A program made the position numbers and the translations under genes. A stretch of 64,000 bases of DNA from Desmodus rotundus (Eukaryota; Chordata; Mammalia; Chiroptera; Phyllostomidae), in contig NC_071389.1 of the NCBI RefSeq assembly GCF_022682495.2, forward strand, positions 185,923,556 through 185,987,555. Reading direction: 5' to 3'. Under the pieces are notes generated by a model that had not been told where the DNA came from, ran no database searches, and worked only from the letters and a program-made list of their open reading frames with translations. Each line of letters starts with the position of its first letter. Within the stretch, counting starts at the first letter, position 1. Below, one piece after another: positions 44,421-57,470 of the stretch.

Positions 44421-47400
44421 TCAAGTGACGGCTATTCGGGGAAGCTTGTCTAAACTCGGCAGGCCGACCTGGATCCATGTCTTCTGAGCTCCATAACAAA
44501 CTTAAACTTGAAATAAAGGTATGTCATTGAGTCTGCTTAGGTCTGGAGGACAACTCAATAATTGAGAGTTCTCTGATTAATTTCCAATTAGAATATATTT
44601 ATTATAATCGATAAAAACAGACTTAATTTAAAGCTTACATATATATTGTGCTATTAAAACTTAACAGTAATTTCAACAATTATTTAGAATTTTGACAAAT
44701 AAGATTTTTCGGTAGGGAGCAATATTTTAAGAAGGTTTAAACTTGCCAGTGAAAGGTAATAATAAAAAGCAGACTGACTCTTAGTGGGTTCTATTATTGT
44801 TTTTAAATTCTTTATAATCTACCGTCTTCATGCCTATATACAGGGTGGGCTGATATTATCACCCTTGACCTTGGTATGGCACAGATACTAAGAACTTTTT
44901 CTATTGCAAGGGGCAGAGCACCCAACACAAAGCACCTTAAGCAAAAGTGAAGTCCGAAGGCATATCTAGCTTCAGGCATGGTTTCACCCAGGGGATTCAC
45001 AGTGGCATCAGAGCTGCCCCATCGTTCCAATGTGTTCTTCTCTGGGTTGGCTTTCTTCTCGAACAGGCTGTCCACTCTTAGTTGAAAGGCGACTGACAGT
45101 GGCTCCAACCATCTGGATGCCTTGCTCCAGGTCACCGGAGCGGAAGTCCCGAGTGAGACTCCGGTACTGTCGCATGCTCACTCTTGAATCAGCTTCTGTG
45201 GTCTAGAGGATGTGATGCTCTAATTGGCCAGTCAGGCCTGGGTCTCTTGTCCCCTTGCAGGTCTGGGGCTGCACTGGTGTCATTTCACTGAAATCACATG
45301 GCAATAGAGTAGAGTAGGTTGGCTCCCAAGAAAAGTTGGGATGCTGTTAGAAGAAGAAGAAGGAATGGACATTGGGTAGTCAAGCAATAACCATGTACTA
45401 TAAGCAGTCATTTCCTGTTTCTATCCAGAATTCGGTCCTAAAGGTTTCCCAGTTGGTAGATCAGGGGCACAGATATGGAGTTCTCACCCCTGAGTTGATT
45501 GTCATCACAAGTCGCTCTTAGGATTCTCAGCAGGAATTTCCTCTTCATCTCTCACTCGTAACACACGCATGTACACTCACACACAGACACCTTTCAAATC
45601 AAGCTGTGCTTTTGCCTCAAGTACTTCATTTGAACTTATCGTATTTTGTGTGTGTGTGCAGAAAACCAAAATACTGCCTCACCGAAGCTGCATTTTATTT
45701 TGCCCTGTTGATGCTATATAAACCTGGTCTCAGCAGGAACCAGATGGAACGCTTGAATTAGGATAATTTAAGCATGTAATAATGGAGCCATCTGCAAAGG
45801 TGTGGGCGTGGTGTAAGGAAACCGCAAGTACAGCGCAGTGCTCTGGGACTAGGAAACTGGACCTCCGTCTACCTCCCCTAAGCCTGAAGGAGAGGGAGGT
45901 GGAGGGGGGAGGGAAAGCTGCTGGCAGACTTGGGTGGGACAAAGCAGACACAGCCAACTGCTTCTGATCCCACAGGGAAGGGAGAGCAGGGGAGCCCATG
46001 GATATAATCCCTTCCAGTTGCAGCCTCTCAGCGCACAGGGAAGGATGGAGAAGGGTGGTGAAATCTGCAAGAGGAACAGATGTTACCCAGCATTCCCCGT
46101 TCTGGCCCCTCAGTATATGTCTTTTGTCTAAGTGAAAAGTTCTTGTTCCCTCTGCAGGGGACACAGGAAGTCCCAGTAGCTATGGCTCATGGTCGAATAG
46201 TGTTATTAGTGATACTTCTCACTCAAACTTGTAGCAAGGGAAAAAGGGAACCAAGTAAACATAGCTGCTGAGTTCTTGATTCCGTAGCAAAAGCCTTCTC
46301 CCATCTCCATTGTATGTTCCCTGAGATGGGACTGGAAAGAGGTAACTCAGACTTTTATTTCTGCAGAATCTCCATCCTTGGTGGCTTCTTCTTTACTCCA
46401 CCGTTCCCTGGTTCCAAGCACAGTCCCTCACGTGGTATCAGTAGCCCAGTTTCCCCATGTATTTGGGATTAATCAGTGAGTCCTTCTCTGTCTTTTGGTT
46501 TAGTAGTATTTTGACTAAGCCACACTACCCAGAGGCAACCTCAGCTTCTAACTCACTGGAACTTTGGCTGTGTTTCCTGATAGAAGCATTTCTCCCACAG
46601 GCAGTGGGCTTTTCAAAGTTGGGTGGTCAAGGTCATGGTTATGAGAGGTGAAAATTCTGAAAGTAGATTATTAGATGTTGGGTTAGAGCTAGGACAGGAA
46701 GACTCCCACATCTGCTCCTTGTTTCTGGACCTGAGCATTCTGGTTAAGGAGATAAATTTATGTAAAGTGCTATTTACCTGGGAAACATGGAAAGAGCAAT
46801 GAATCTGTGGACAAAAGTGCAATGCTGCACTTCTCTTGCCTTAAAATACATTTTTCAGACAAAGGCCATGGTGAATGAGATACCACAGAAAAGGGGTAAG
46901 GCATTCTGCAAGCCCATGCATGTGGTGGTGGTGGAGTGGTATTTCCACAGTCACTCTGGAAATAGCCTCTATGGAAAGCTTGAGGTTTGATTCACAATCT
47001 CCATCCGAGACAGTATTGAAGGTTCTTTCTCAAAGAGAACCAGCTCTCCCTTGCTGAGAAACTGAGGATCAGTGGAACTTGGAAAAAGGCTAGAATCCCT
47101 ACCATAGTGACTGCACTAGGTTTCAGACCATCAGTACTAGAACTTTTCCTCTTGTATATATCAAGTAGAAGCGTCATAGGTTGCCCATCTATTTCATGTC
47201 TTGGAATCCTATGATCATTTTGTCATCACCCCAATCCTTGTGACCTTTGTACCACCCATCCCTCTGGTTTGTTGTGTCCAGTGCCACCAGCTGGCTTCTG
47301 CTGCTCTTGGATCTCTTTCTCCCCATTGAGACCAAAGGACCTGATTGCATTTCAGCATCCCCCTGACCACCATCTCCAGCCTGCGGAGGACAGCCACCAC

Positions 47401-47558
47401 ACAGGGACAGCTACCACAGCTTTTCAAGGGGGCTTCCCCACCTCCTCCCCCAATCTTTTTGATGAGCAAGGTTTGTGGTTAGGGAGTGGCAGTTGCTCAT
47501 AGTAGATCCACTTTAGCATGCCCATCTCTCTAGGGCTTCGGAATCTTTCCCCTCTGGC
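44421..47558. other. No gene; AT-rich block and chance frames
   Basis: The part 44500-44820 is AT-rich with homeodomain-like motifs (TTTCCAATTAG, ATTATAATCGATAA). The largest frame is 144 codons on the minus strand (45730-46164), overlapped by frames on the other strand, without a known domain. Confidence 0.35.
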
Positions 47559-47791
47559 AGGAGTCAGCTCAGCCAACTTCTGTACAGGGCCAGGTGGCGA
47601 ATAGTTTAGGCTTGGTGAGCCAAGAGGCAAAATTTAGTAACCGTTCTTGGTAAGGCCAGGAGTTCATTTTGTTTTGTTTGTTTTTTAACATTTAAAAATT
47701 ATAAAAAACAAAAATAATTCTTAGCATGTGCTTCATACCAAAAAAGACGGCAGTCTAGATTTGGCCATGGGCCGTAGGTTGCTGACCTTTG
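47559..47791. mobile_element. hAT-type DNA element (old)
   Basis: Left CAGGAGTCAGCTCAGCC, then TGTACAGGGCCAGGTGGCGA and ATAGTTTAGGCTTGG. The right end reads TTTGGCCATGGGCCGTAGGT and TTGCTGACCTTTG. The order fits a common mammalian hAT-type element I recall. The duplication flanks are imperfect. Confidence 0.6.
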
Positions 47792-48726
47792 CTCTACGGT
47801 ATGGCAAGGAAGTTCAATTTAACTGCCTAAACATCGGCCACCTTTGAGCCAGGCTTTAATTTGACAATTTGGCAAATCACTGATGCTCATGCTAAAACAT
47901 TAAATCTTAGATTCTGGGCAAGTGTACCCTGTCAAGGAATTAAACTAGATCAAATCTCATATTTTGTCTGTCTTGGTCCAGTGCCCTTGGGAACTCATAC
48001 ATACCCTCTTGGTTACAGATTGGCGAGGTTCTGTAAATCTTAAGGCATATTGTCTGTCTTATACTTCTCCCCCTGGGCTGTGCTGGAACCTTAAGTATAG
48101 ACCCAGGGGCAATGAGGGGAGGTCGGAGCTGGTCCACCAACAGATTATTATGCAGGGAGAGGCTGTTTTTCTTAGGAGGGATCCGTCCCGGGTGCAGGAG
48201 GTTTTTGTGGGTTCGGAATACTCAGCTTTGTTTATGTCTGCCTGAACGATCCCATCCCGTTTATCATGGTCGCCATCCCTTCCCACCTGCGCCAGACCTT
48301 AATACCAGACGCCTAGTGGAGCTGATCGTGTGGTTGGCACTGCAGCCTGGCAGTCTTTACAGTCAGGCTCTGGGCCTGGCCCTCAGCCACGTGCGCCCTG
48401 CGACTCTGCAAGATGACGGATTGCTGAGGCTGTAGCAGATGAGTGGCTTTGGAGACTTTCTGGATTATGCATGCCTTTTCTCTGCTGTATGGTCACAGGT
48501 TTCATTCCTCATTTCCTTTCATGCACCTTCCGCGGCTGTGAGAAAAAGCCAAGAGACTCGCTAATCTTTATAATCACTACTGTCATCATAGCAATTAAGT
48601 GCCTCAGCCACCGGACCTCCCAGCACCTTCCCTTCCACCCACACTTCATCCCATGTGACAGTCTGAGTAACCGGTGTCGCCACTTGCCCTGGGTTATAGG
48701 TCTTCCATTTCTTCCTAGCAAGAGCA
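47792..48726. other. No gene recognised
   Basis: Several overlapping short frames on both strands around 47940-48440 without a recognisable domain. Confidence 0.35.
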
Positions 48727-48778
48727 CACAACTGTAATTGAATAACAATAAAAAATTAAAAATTTTTTAAAAAAGAAG
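48727..48778 (+). mobile_element. Very short L1 3' end
   Basis: ACACAACTGTAATTGAATAA then CAATAAAAAATT and A-rich sequence match the last bases of bat L1. It was probably a severely 5'-truncated insertion. Confidence 0.6.
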
Positions 48779-51700
48779 GTCCTGTCTGCATTCCCCAAAT
48801 GGTGTGCACAATCTAACACCAGAATCCCACTTCAGGGTCTCAGTAGAAAACAGAGAGCATGCTGAAATGAGGAGAATTGGGGGAGAACTTCATAAAGGGG
48901 GTGGAGGCAGGCCCCCAGCAGTGATGCGAAGGAGCCATCGCTGGAACCCAAGGCAGACGTAACAGTGTGGAAAAGGGTTGCCAGAAAGGAGCCGAGAGGG
49001 TCCTAGCTTGAGGGACACGGTTAGCACTTTTAACATTTTCTGTGATGTTTCATGCAGCAAATCTCATTTTAAATGTACCTTATTTAAACCCCCAGAGCAT
49101 CATATGACTCTTATTTTTAAAAGTCCACACAATAATTATTTCACTTTCTTTAGACATCCTTATCATACTCTACAGCCGATGGAATTCAGTTAGGCAGCCT
49201 TGGTTGTCTATTAAAACTAAATGAATAGAGTGAGGATTTATTTTTAGTTTTCATTAAATTTTTTATAGCATAGTCCTTGAAACATGACAGTTTATCATTC
49301 CTTATATTTGCAAATGTTTTTTTAAAGAAAACCATCCTGATCTTTTATTTTTTTTCTCAAATACCATCACAACATAATTAATTTTAATCCCTTTGCCTGT
49401 GAGTCCCTTGTATCTGATGACTGCTTTCATTTAAGTTTTAATTAGGGTTTGCAAGCCCCGCTTGTAGACACTGCAGGACAATAAATAAACTCTTGTAGTG
49501 TGGCAGGGTGATCCATAGTTCAGGAAATCAATATCCAGGCTTCTTTCAAGACACATAGAAATTGCTGTAGATTTCCAAACATATATAAGATTCCGTAAGT
49601 TAAGGATGTTGGTTTGTTGGTCTAAAGAAGTCTTCTCCACAGTGGTATTTTTCAGGTATTACTGAGATGTGTCCTTATTTCTCTGGGGATTGGCATGCTT
49701 GCTCTTTACCTTCGTTTGCAGCATTCCTACCCAGTACTAGGAGATGACAAAATACTCCCTGAGTAGGTGGCACGGGAGCCTCTTAACATTCTTGTCCTCA
49801 CACATGGTGCTCCCCGTGTATGGTGCTGACAATTGTGCCATGAAAGTTCTCGCCAGTGCTGCTCCTGGTGATCTAGCTCCATCCATCACTTTGTGATCAC
49901 TGAGTTTTCCTGTCACCTTACATCTTTGACGAGCTGTTGTTAAAAGAAAGAAGGTTATTCATCATGTTTTATTGAAAGAAGAACTGGACAAGACAAAGAG
50001 CTGTTACAAAGAAAGTTACATAATGAAACGTTCTATACCACAATTCTAAAATGGATAGCAATTTTTAAAAATCAAACTTTATACAACATAAACTGGGTGT
50101 TGTTTGTGAGAACCCCTCTCTCCATGCCAAACTTTATTATACCTTTTCATTTACAGCTTGAAAGTCAGCTTTTCTATGAAATGGATTTTAAGACGGCTGG
50201 AGGCAGTTAGCTGGTCCAGGACTGTGCCCCTGCACACTTCGTGTGCACTTCTGCCACAGCACCAAACACCTCGTGGCTTACACAAGTCTTCCTCCTCCTG
50301 GAGACAGAGTGCCCTGAGAACACGGACTTAATATTCACCATTCTGTACATAGGGCTGCTTAGTGCATGTGTGACGGCCGACCGAGAGACAAGCTGAGCTG
50401 CCATATCTCTGCATTTATATGTAACGGCCTCTAATAATTCAAATTACCAAGTTTACGATGCTGTTTTCCTAGTCTCCGCAGCCACATGTTTACTGGATTA
50501 ACTTTTTCAATCCTTTTTTGTTGGTTCGTTCAACCTTTATTCAGCACCTGCTGAATGCCAAGCTGTGACTTAAGCTTTGAGAATCAAAGAAGAGTAAGAC
50601 CTTGTCCTGTCCTGCCCTTCCTTCAGCAGGAAGACGGACGTCCAAACAGAACAGGTGCACCGCAGCACTGTAGATGCTGCCGCAGGGCAGAGCGGGAGCC
50701 GCAGGGGCCAGAGTGGGCCAGGGCAGTTGAACGACACCCACTAGTCCCCCAGGAGAGTGACCGTGTGATTTTGAGATCCGCCTCATTTCTGAGCAATGCT
50801 GGCAAACCAGTAGAGTCAGAATCATCGGTTTATGTGTCCAAGTAACCATTTGCATTTCACTTTATGACACTAAGTAAATATGAAGATTAGCCGCAGAATT
50901 AACATGCATTTCATTTTCAGCTAAGCAAATCATTGAGAAATGTAAGTCTAATTTAGCTAGTCTCTTAGCTTTAATAAATTAATGTTACCGTAAACGTGTA
51001 TGTTGATAGGAGGAAGCCACAAAAATGACTGCATTTGCACTTAATTTTATTGTAGCCACTATAAAAATGAGACCCATTGGATATCTAAAAAGTACTTACA
51101 TATGTCATTTCTACAAGTCATTGAAAGTGATTGTCGTATCATAATCTAAGTTCTAACCTGCAGTTTGCACAGAAGGTACACAGTCTCCTATCGAGGGCCT
51201 TTCTTCCGCACCACTGTTTATTTAACAAGTACTTACTGAGTACCTGCTGTGTGCTAGTAAACAGAAAGACAAAAGTCCCAAGGTCACTCTTAGCTTGACT
51301 CTTAAGTGAGGTCACACAGGATAATTTATTAATGGAATGGATACCCTTGAGGCTCCTTCCAACCTCCTGCTCGCTGTGATTCCTAAGCCAGTCCTCTGAG
51401 GCTGCTTCTGCTTTAGAAACTGAACACACCCCCGAGACCTGCTGCCAGAGCAGTGATGAGTTTGTATTAAAGTAACTAATTGCTATAGCAGATAAATATC
51501 AAAATCCCTATGGTTGAGCACAATAAATGTTTCTCACTCAGGTCAAGTCCAGCCGTCCTGCAGGGAGGAGTGAAGTTCTGCCCTCCCTCCAGAGATCTGG
51601 CACTAGGCTCTGCCATTGTCAACACATGGTTTCCAAGGTCAGACTGGGGTACACCAAGCAGCCAGCAGACTGCGAAGAGAAGGGGTGGGTGATTTACTGC

Positions 51701-51889
51701 AGGCAGGTTTTGTGAGCCAGGGTGGCACACATCGCGTCTGCCCTCGTTCCACTGGGCAGAACTCAGGCCCGTGGGCACACAGACTACAAGGTAGGGAGCC
51801 TGTGTGTTCGGGGAAAAAGGAACTGGGCTTGGTGGATAACTAGACAGCCTCTATAGCAATGATGTTGAACTTCCTTTTATTATTAATCA
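48779..51889. other. No gene; one possible conserved block
   Basis: The part 50870-51140 is AT-rich with ATTTGCAT, TAATTAA-like and TTTATAG-like motifs and little repeat decay. The 65-codon minus frame at 50207-50404 has no recognised domain. A short antisense L2-like patch lies near 51215-51290. Confidence 0.35.
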
Positions 51890-53140
51890 CGTTATCTACA
51901 ACTACCACTTATTGAGCACCAACTTGTAATAATAACTTTACACTGATGGCCTCAATTCTCACAGCAACCCTATTCACCCATTCATTCATTGTCAGATAAT
52001 CATTCTGTCCCTGTTATGTGCCAAGTATTGAGCTAGAGTGGAAGTAACAAACATGGTAAGAAGTTGATCAGTTTAAGGACATATTTTGAAGGTAAAGCTG
52101 ATAGGAAGTTTTGATGGATTGGAGCTGGGGTGTAGAGCAACAGAGGGGTCAAGACTGACTTTTAAGCTTGGGCATGAGCAGCGGGGAGAATGAGTCATTT
52201 ATTGAAATTGAAGTACTGAAACAGGGGCAGGCTTTTAGGGTGGGTTTGGGGGGGCTCTCAAGAGGGTTTTTTTTTTTTTGGCCATATCAGGTTTGAGATA
52301 CCTCTGAACATGCTTGAGGAGATGCTAAGGAGGTGGTGGGACAATGAAATCTGGGGTTCAGGGGAGAAGTTGGGAGTAGAGATTTAATTTAGATGCTCTC
52401 AGCGCAGATACAGTTGTCAGGCTTGAGAGCAAATGCAGTGCTTAGAGGGGGAACACAGAAAGGAGAAGAGGACTTGAGATGGTGCTTGGAGACCCTCTAG
52501 TCTCTGGACAAAGGGGGCCCAGACCACCTCATGGGCACTTGACCTGTGCAGTCGCACTGGGTTCCCACACTCAGAAAGGTCTGCACCTGGTTTAATGGTT
52601 TGCTATTGAGTGTGGGGCCCTGAAGGCAAAGGAAAGAAAGGCTTTCAAGTAGGAAGATGTGTGAGAGATCAAGGAAAGTAAAGACAGAGAAATACCCATG
52701 GGATTCATTCAACATGGGGATTTCTGGGGACTTTGACAAGCACTGTGAGAGTGGAGTGGACCAAAAGCCTGTTGGAGTTTGTTGAAAAGACGCCCACTGT
52801 TTTGCGGTTGGCAGGGAGCAGGAAAATGCAAGGGCACCTGGAAGGGGATGTGGGTCCAGAATGTTTCTGCCTGTAAAGGATGTTTATCTGCAGTGTGAGT
52901 GATTCAAGACAGAGGGGGAAACAAATGATGAGTGAGGAGGGAAAAGAATTGCAGGAGAAAGTGCTCGTGTAGGTGAGAGGACAGAGATGGGAGGACAATG
53001 CAGGGGCTGATGATAAGAAGAGCCATTCTTCCAGTTTCAAGATTGTAGAAGGCAGTTCTATGGGTTCTGTGGAGTTGGTGCCTTGGAGTTGGTTCTAGGC
53101 TGAATGCCTCATTTTCTTTCATGCAGTGTGAGGTGAGGCC
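51890..53140 (-). repeat. L2-related relics (-)
   Basis: Pieces include CACTTATTGAGCACCAACTT, GTCCCTGTTATGTGCCAAGT, AGGAAGTTTTGATGGATTGG, CAAGACTGACTTTTAAGCTT and GGCATGAGCAGCGGGGAGAA. Probably an L2 with a MIR or second L2 at the left. A T-run lies at 52267-52279. Confidence 0.5.
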
Positions 53141-53384
53141 AGTAGCTGAGGTGGTGGGAGACGTCAGGAGTTTGGTGAGTTACATCAGAGGTCTGACATG
53201 TTACAATATACTAGAAAAGGGTAGAATTGTTGGGTAACCCTGCTCTGAGTTCCCATTTGCGATTCTGTGACCATCCATTTACAGTCACCATGGTTGAGTG
53301 ATGCCTTTTCAGCATCTTTAAACTGCTCAAGTGCAAGTATGGGGTAGCGGGAGGGTGGGGTTCACACAGGATTGCTTCTGCGGT

Positions 53385-53518
53385 CATCCTTGTTTTACAG
53401 GTGAAGACACTGGGGCTCAGAGAAACAGGTAACAAGTTGGTAATTGGCAGATTTGGATGTAAATCTTCTCTGAAGCCAGACCCCAAGCACTTGAGTGCTA
53501 CGTCCTATTCCAGAGCTG
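53385..53518 (-). repeat. MIR relic (-)
   Basis: TTTACAGGTGAAGACACTGG, GGCTCAGAGAAACAGG, GTAATTGGCAGATTTGGATG and AAGCACTTGAGTGCTACG: the reversed MIR. Confidence 0.65.
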
Positions 53519-53789
53519 TTCTTGATCTCAAACACTAGTCAGTGTAGATTCTGCATTATTCTCTTCCTTCCCCCAGTGGTGAGCAAGGAGTGAGTAACAC
53601 TGGAGCATGTATCTCAGTTTTTTTCTGGCATTATCCAGAAATGCTGTTTCTTAACTAATCACCAAATCCTGGCTTTCAGAATTGCAAAGCAATATTACCC
53701 ATTGAAGATATGCTGGTGTGGTGGGAAAAGTATCACAGTTTGAACACCAGCTCTCCTGCCTACCTGCCACATGGCTACAGAACAGTGTG

Positions 53790-53995
53790 AGAATCCACTT
53801 GACATTTACTGAGCACCTATAGTGTGCCGGCGAGTGTGCAAGGTGCTGCGGAGGGTAGGGGTGAGTCTGACCCAGTCTTATGCCCCAGGAATCAGAGTCC
53901 AGTGGATTCAGGGAGGTGCTGTGTGCTCAGTGTGGGACCACATGAGGTGAGCCCTGCATAGGTGTTAATTACCAGCCTTCTAAGGCAGTCTGCCC
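53790..53995 (-). repeat. L2 relic (-)
   Basis: GACATTTACTGAGCACCTAT, AGTGTGCCGGCGAGTGTGCA and GCAAGGTGCTGCGG in antisense L2 order. Confidence 0.55.
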
Positions 53996-55327
53996 ACCAT
54001 GCAGGGTGAGACTTCCTGGAGAGGGCATCAACACCCAGCAGGCAGTTAGTTCCAGTTCCTGGTCAGGTACTAGGTGGGGGTCCCTCTTAGGGGTAAATAG
54101 TCAGTGATGTTACTATTTAAAAATTGGCTGCCATCCAGCCAAGTCAGAATCAACCACTTAGAATCAAGGTAGAACTGAGTTGACTCTCCCTCTACCTGTA
54201 AAAAAATTATAATATCTCTTTCCTAAGCAGTAGGATAAGCACAAGTTTGCGTATTTTCTATTATCAATGCTGGAATGTTTTTTTGTGGCTTTTTTTTTTG
54301 AGGAGTGCTGTTTGTTCTCTAACTGGCATTTATTTTATTGTAGGTATTTTATTTTTTTAATGAAAGGAGCATCAGTGTTGCTTGGTTTATTTGCTTTCAA
54401 AAAGCGATGAGAATTTTTAAAATGAAATGAATCAACCATTGATAGGTCTTAAATTTTGCCTTCTCCACATTGCATGCTCTGAGGCACCAGTCAATATTTA
54501 TTACTGGGCCTCAGACCTTGAAAGTTCTGTCTATGGCACTTGAATCAGTGTGTCTCAAGCAGCCAACCCCTGGGAAGGTGCTTGTTTTATGGCACAAATG
54601 AGGCTGGATTTTGTGCTGCTGGAGGAGAGGCGTTTTGTTTTTCATCGCTGTGTCAGAGTGCCTACGTGCCTAGTACATGCCTAATGAATGAAGACCTGGG
54701 CCCCCAGTGGGAGAGGGAGGGGCTTGCTCAGTATCGATGTATTAGAGTTGAGTACAATGAATCTCACTCTCTGCAATTTCTAGTGCCATTTAAGTTTCTG
54801 ACAGTGAAGCAAGTCATTGAAATTCATTCTTGTGAATATTAGACATGGTATTAATATGCTCAATTTAGCTTTTTATTTTATATAATTCCTCTCCAAGTGG
54901 AGATATGTTGTAGATAAAGGACGAAGAGAGAAAGAAGTTTGGGCCCCTGTGGGTTAGTCTCAACCTCCACTTACAGGGCAGACAGCTTTGGATGACTCTG
55001 GGCTCCGGCTTTATTTGGGGATCAGGGCTGGGATGGGAGCTGTGAATCCAACTGTGATCTCCCTGTGAGACTGGGTCAGCCTCGATTTCATCACCTAGCA
55101 CCGTGCTGTGCACATTGTAAATGTGTGACAAACAACTGATGAGTTAAAAGTTAAGTATTCTATTTGTTCTCTGGAGAAAAATGTATATGTAGGTATTTTT
55201 TGTATACTTAAAGTTTCTGAGAGTGGACCTTAAGCATTCTCACCGTGCACAAAAATGTTAACTATGCGAGTTGATGGCTGGGTTAATTATCTTGAGTTTT
55301 GATAATCATTCCATAATGATATATATA
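53996..55327. other. No gene recognised
   Basis: No exon or firm repeat. T-runs near 54288-54300 and 54351-54358. The 100-codon frame at 54540-54842 shows no domain. Confidence 0.35.
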
Positions 55328-55902
55328 TGAGGGGTGACCCAAAAAGCTGAGTTTATTTATTAAAAATTGTGTATTTATTCTTATATATTTAAACTTCAGT
55401 TGCCCTCAAAGTACTCTCCATTTGATGCAGTACACCTATTGACACTTTTTCCCACTGCTCAAAACAGTTTTTGAACTCATGGATTTTGATGCATTTTAGT
55501 ACTTCTGACGTTTTTTGTTTCACCTCTTCCCCATCAGCAAAATGTTTTCCTTTGAGGACTTTTTTCATCCAGGGAAACAAAATAAAAGTCTCTCAGGGCA
55601 TCATCAGGTGAATAGGGAGGGTGGGGCATGGGGGTCATGCCATTTTGGTCAGAAACTGCTGAACACTCAGTGCAGTGTGGGCAGGTGCCCTCAAAAATCA
55701 CCCACCATGAAATGGGCAAACGTGTTGAAAGAGTCTTCAAAAAAAATTCACTGAAGCTGAACACAGCCTCTCACAACAACACCAGCTGGTATACTGATCC
55801 AGATGGTCTCCTAGAACACTCACCTAGTGGGGGAAGCCTGTGAGTGTTCTACAAAGGGGCCCACCCTTCAGAAGATAATTCTGTTTTGGGGGGAGTCCCC
55901 CA
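55328..55902 (-). mobile_element. Third mariner family, degenerate
   Basis: Ends TGAGGGGTGACCCAAAAAGC on the left and, read inward, TGGGGGACTCCCCCCAAAAC on the right, next to TA. On the minus strand it carries a broken MPHPPYSPDDALRDF segment (third catalytic Asp region) followed by MKKVLKGKHFADGEEVKQKT and a C-terminal FKNCFEQW. The N-terminal half is missing and frames are shifted. The termini differ from those of the other mariners in this window. Confidence 0.8.
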
Positions 55903-55904
55903 TA

Positions 55905-55996
55905 TACACACACACATGTAATCATAACATTGTACACTTTAAATATATACAATTATATGTGTCAGTTACTCCTCAATAAAGTTGGGAAAAAATGAG
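55905..55996 (+). repeat. L1 3' end relic (+)
   Basis: ATTGTACACTTTAAATATAT, ACAATTATATGTGTCAGTTA and CTCCTCAATAAAGTTGGG: the last part of an older L1M-like 3' region. Confidence 0.65.
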
Positions 55997-56219
55997 GCAG
56001 AGATCATTTCCTGTTTATCTTGTATTTCCAGCATCAGGAGAAATTGTAGGCATTCAGTAATTTTTCATTAACTCCTCCCATTCCTCTTTTTCTTTCACCC
56101 TTCTACAGAAATTTATTGAATGCCTTCTAAGTGCCAGACACTTGGGATACATCAATGAAAGAACACGGTCCAGAGGAGACAGAGTTACATGTGTACGCAG
56201 TTACAAAATATATAGCGCT
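55997..56219 (-). repeat. L2-like fragment (-)
   Basis: AGAAATTTATTGAATGCCTT and TAAGTGCCAGACACTTGGGA resemble the start of an antisense L2. It is short. Confidence 0.4.
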
Positions 56220-56660
56220 CTGCCAGTATTCGCTGACAAGCCTAACAGGCCTGAGGTGTGATGTCTCGTTGTGGCTTTGGTTTGCATCTCCCTCATGGTT
56301 AGTGCTGTGGAGGATCTTCTCTTTTACTTGCTGGCCCTTCAGTACCTTTGTTCATTTTAAATTGGGTTCTTTGTTTTTGTTTTTCACTCTTGCATCGTGT
56401 GAGTTCCTCATATATTCTAGGCACCAAATCCTAATCAGATATGTGCTCCTCAGGCATCTTCTCCCCCATTCCGCAGGTTGTCTTTTCAATTTCTTGATCC
56501 TTTCCTTTGCTGTGCAGAGGCCTTTTGGTGTGACATGGTCCCACTTGTTTATTTCTCTTTTGTCACCTTTGCTTTTGACATCAAATTCAAAAACCTCTTG
56601 CCAAGACCAATATCAAGGAGCTTACCGTCTATGTTTTTTACTAGAGGTAAAGCCACATTG
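56220..56660 (-). mobile_element. Older L1 ORF2 fragment (antisense)
   Basis: Plus-strand landmarks: CCTAATCAGATATGTGCTCC, TTCTCCCCCATTCCGCAGGT, TTGCTGTGCAGAGGCCTTTT and CAAGACCAATATCAAGGAGC. The frame is broken. It is non-functional. Confidence 0.75.
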
Positions 56661-57002
56661 ACTTTTGGAGCTGGGTTTATTACCCAGAATATTGATCACG
56701 TTAAGGAGAGATAGGGACCTGAATTCGTGTCCCATTGCTGTGGTAACAAATTGCCATACGTTAGTGGCTTATAGTGACACCAATTTATTATCTTAAGAGT
56801 TCTGCCAGGTAGGAGTTCGTTCTCACTGGGCCAAAATAGAATTGTTAGCAGGGCCGTGTTCGTTCTGGAGGCCATTGCACAGAGCCCGTTTCCTTGTGTT
56901 TTCCAGCGTCTAGAGCTGCCTCTTTCCCTTTTTCATGGCCCTTCCCTGAGCCAGCGACATGGCGTCTCTCTGACTGCGGCAAAGGCTGTCTGCCTGTCTT
57001 AA

Positions 57003-57425
57003 ATTACTTTTTCTATTTATTTTTATTTTTTAATTTAAATAGAGTTGATATGCAGTATTTCATTAGTTATATTAGTTTAGGTGTACAATATAGTGATTCA
57101 ACATTTTTTATCTTACCATTTGATCACCCCACTAATTTTAATGATGATCTATCACTATGCACATTTATCACAATATTATCGACAGTATTCCCCTTCGCCT
57201 TTTTCACTCCTCTCCCCTCCCGCTCCCCTCTATCCACCATCTCTTTAGTTTATGTTCCTGTGCATCTGTTTTTCTTTGTTTTGTTTTATTAGATTTCACA
57301 ATAAAGTGAAGCCATACATTTCTTGTCTTTCTCTGTCTGACTTATTCCACTTAGCACGTTACCCTCATCATCCATGTTATTGCAAATGGCAAGATTCCAC
57401 TCCTTTTTTATTGCTGCATAATATT

Positions 57426-57469
<44 letters not shown>

Positions 57470-57470
57470 G
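57003..57470 (-). mobile_element. L1 3' fragment (-) inside an older repeat
   Basis: AATAGAGTTGATATGCAGTA, GTGTACAATATAGTGATTCA and later ACTTATTCCACTTAGCACG and CCATGTTATTGCAAATGGCA: an antisense L1 3' region. A (TG)n run at 57428-57466 ends it. Confidence 0.75.
57428..57466. repeat. (TG)n microsatellite
   Basis: An uninterrupted TG dinucleotide run of about 19 units at the distal end of the antisense L1 fragment. Confidence 0.9.

Noticed and set aside
45730..46164. 144-codon minus-strand frame
   Set aside because: No recognisable domain and no splice context; other frames overlap it on both strands, as expected in GC-rich DNA.
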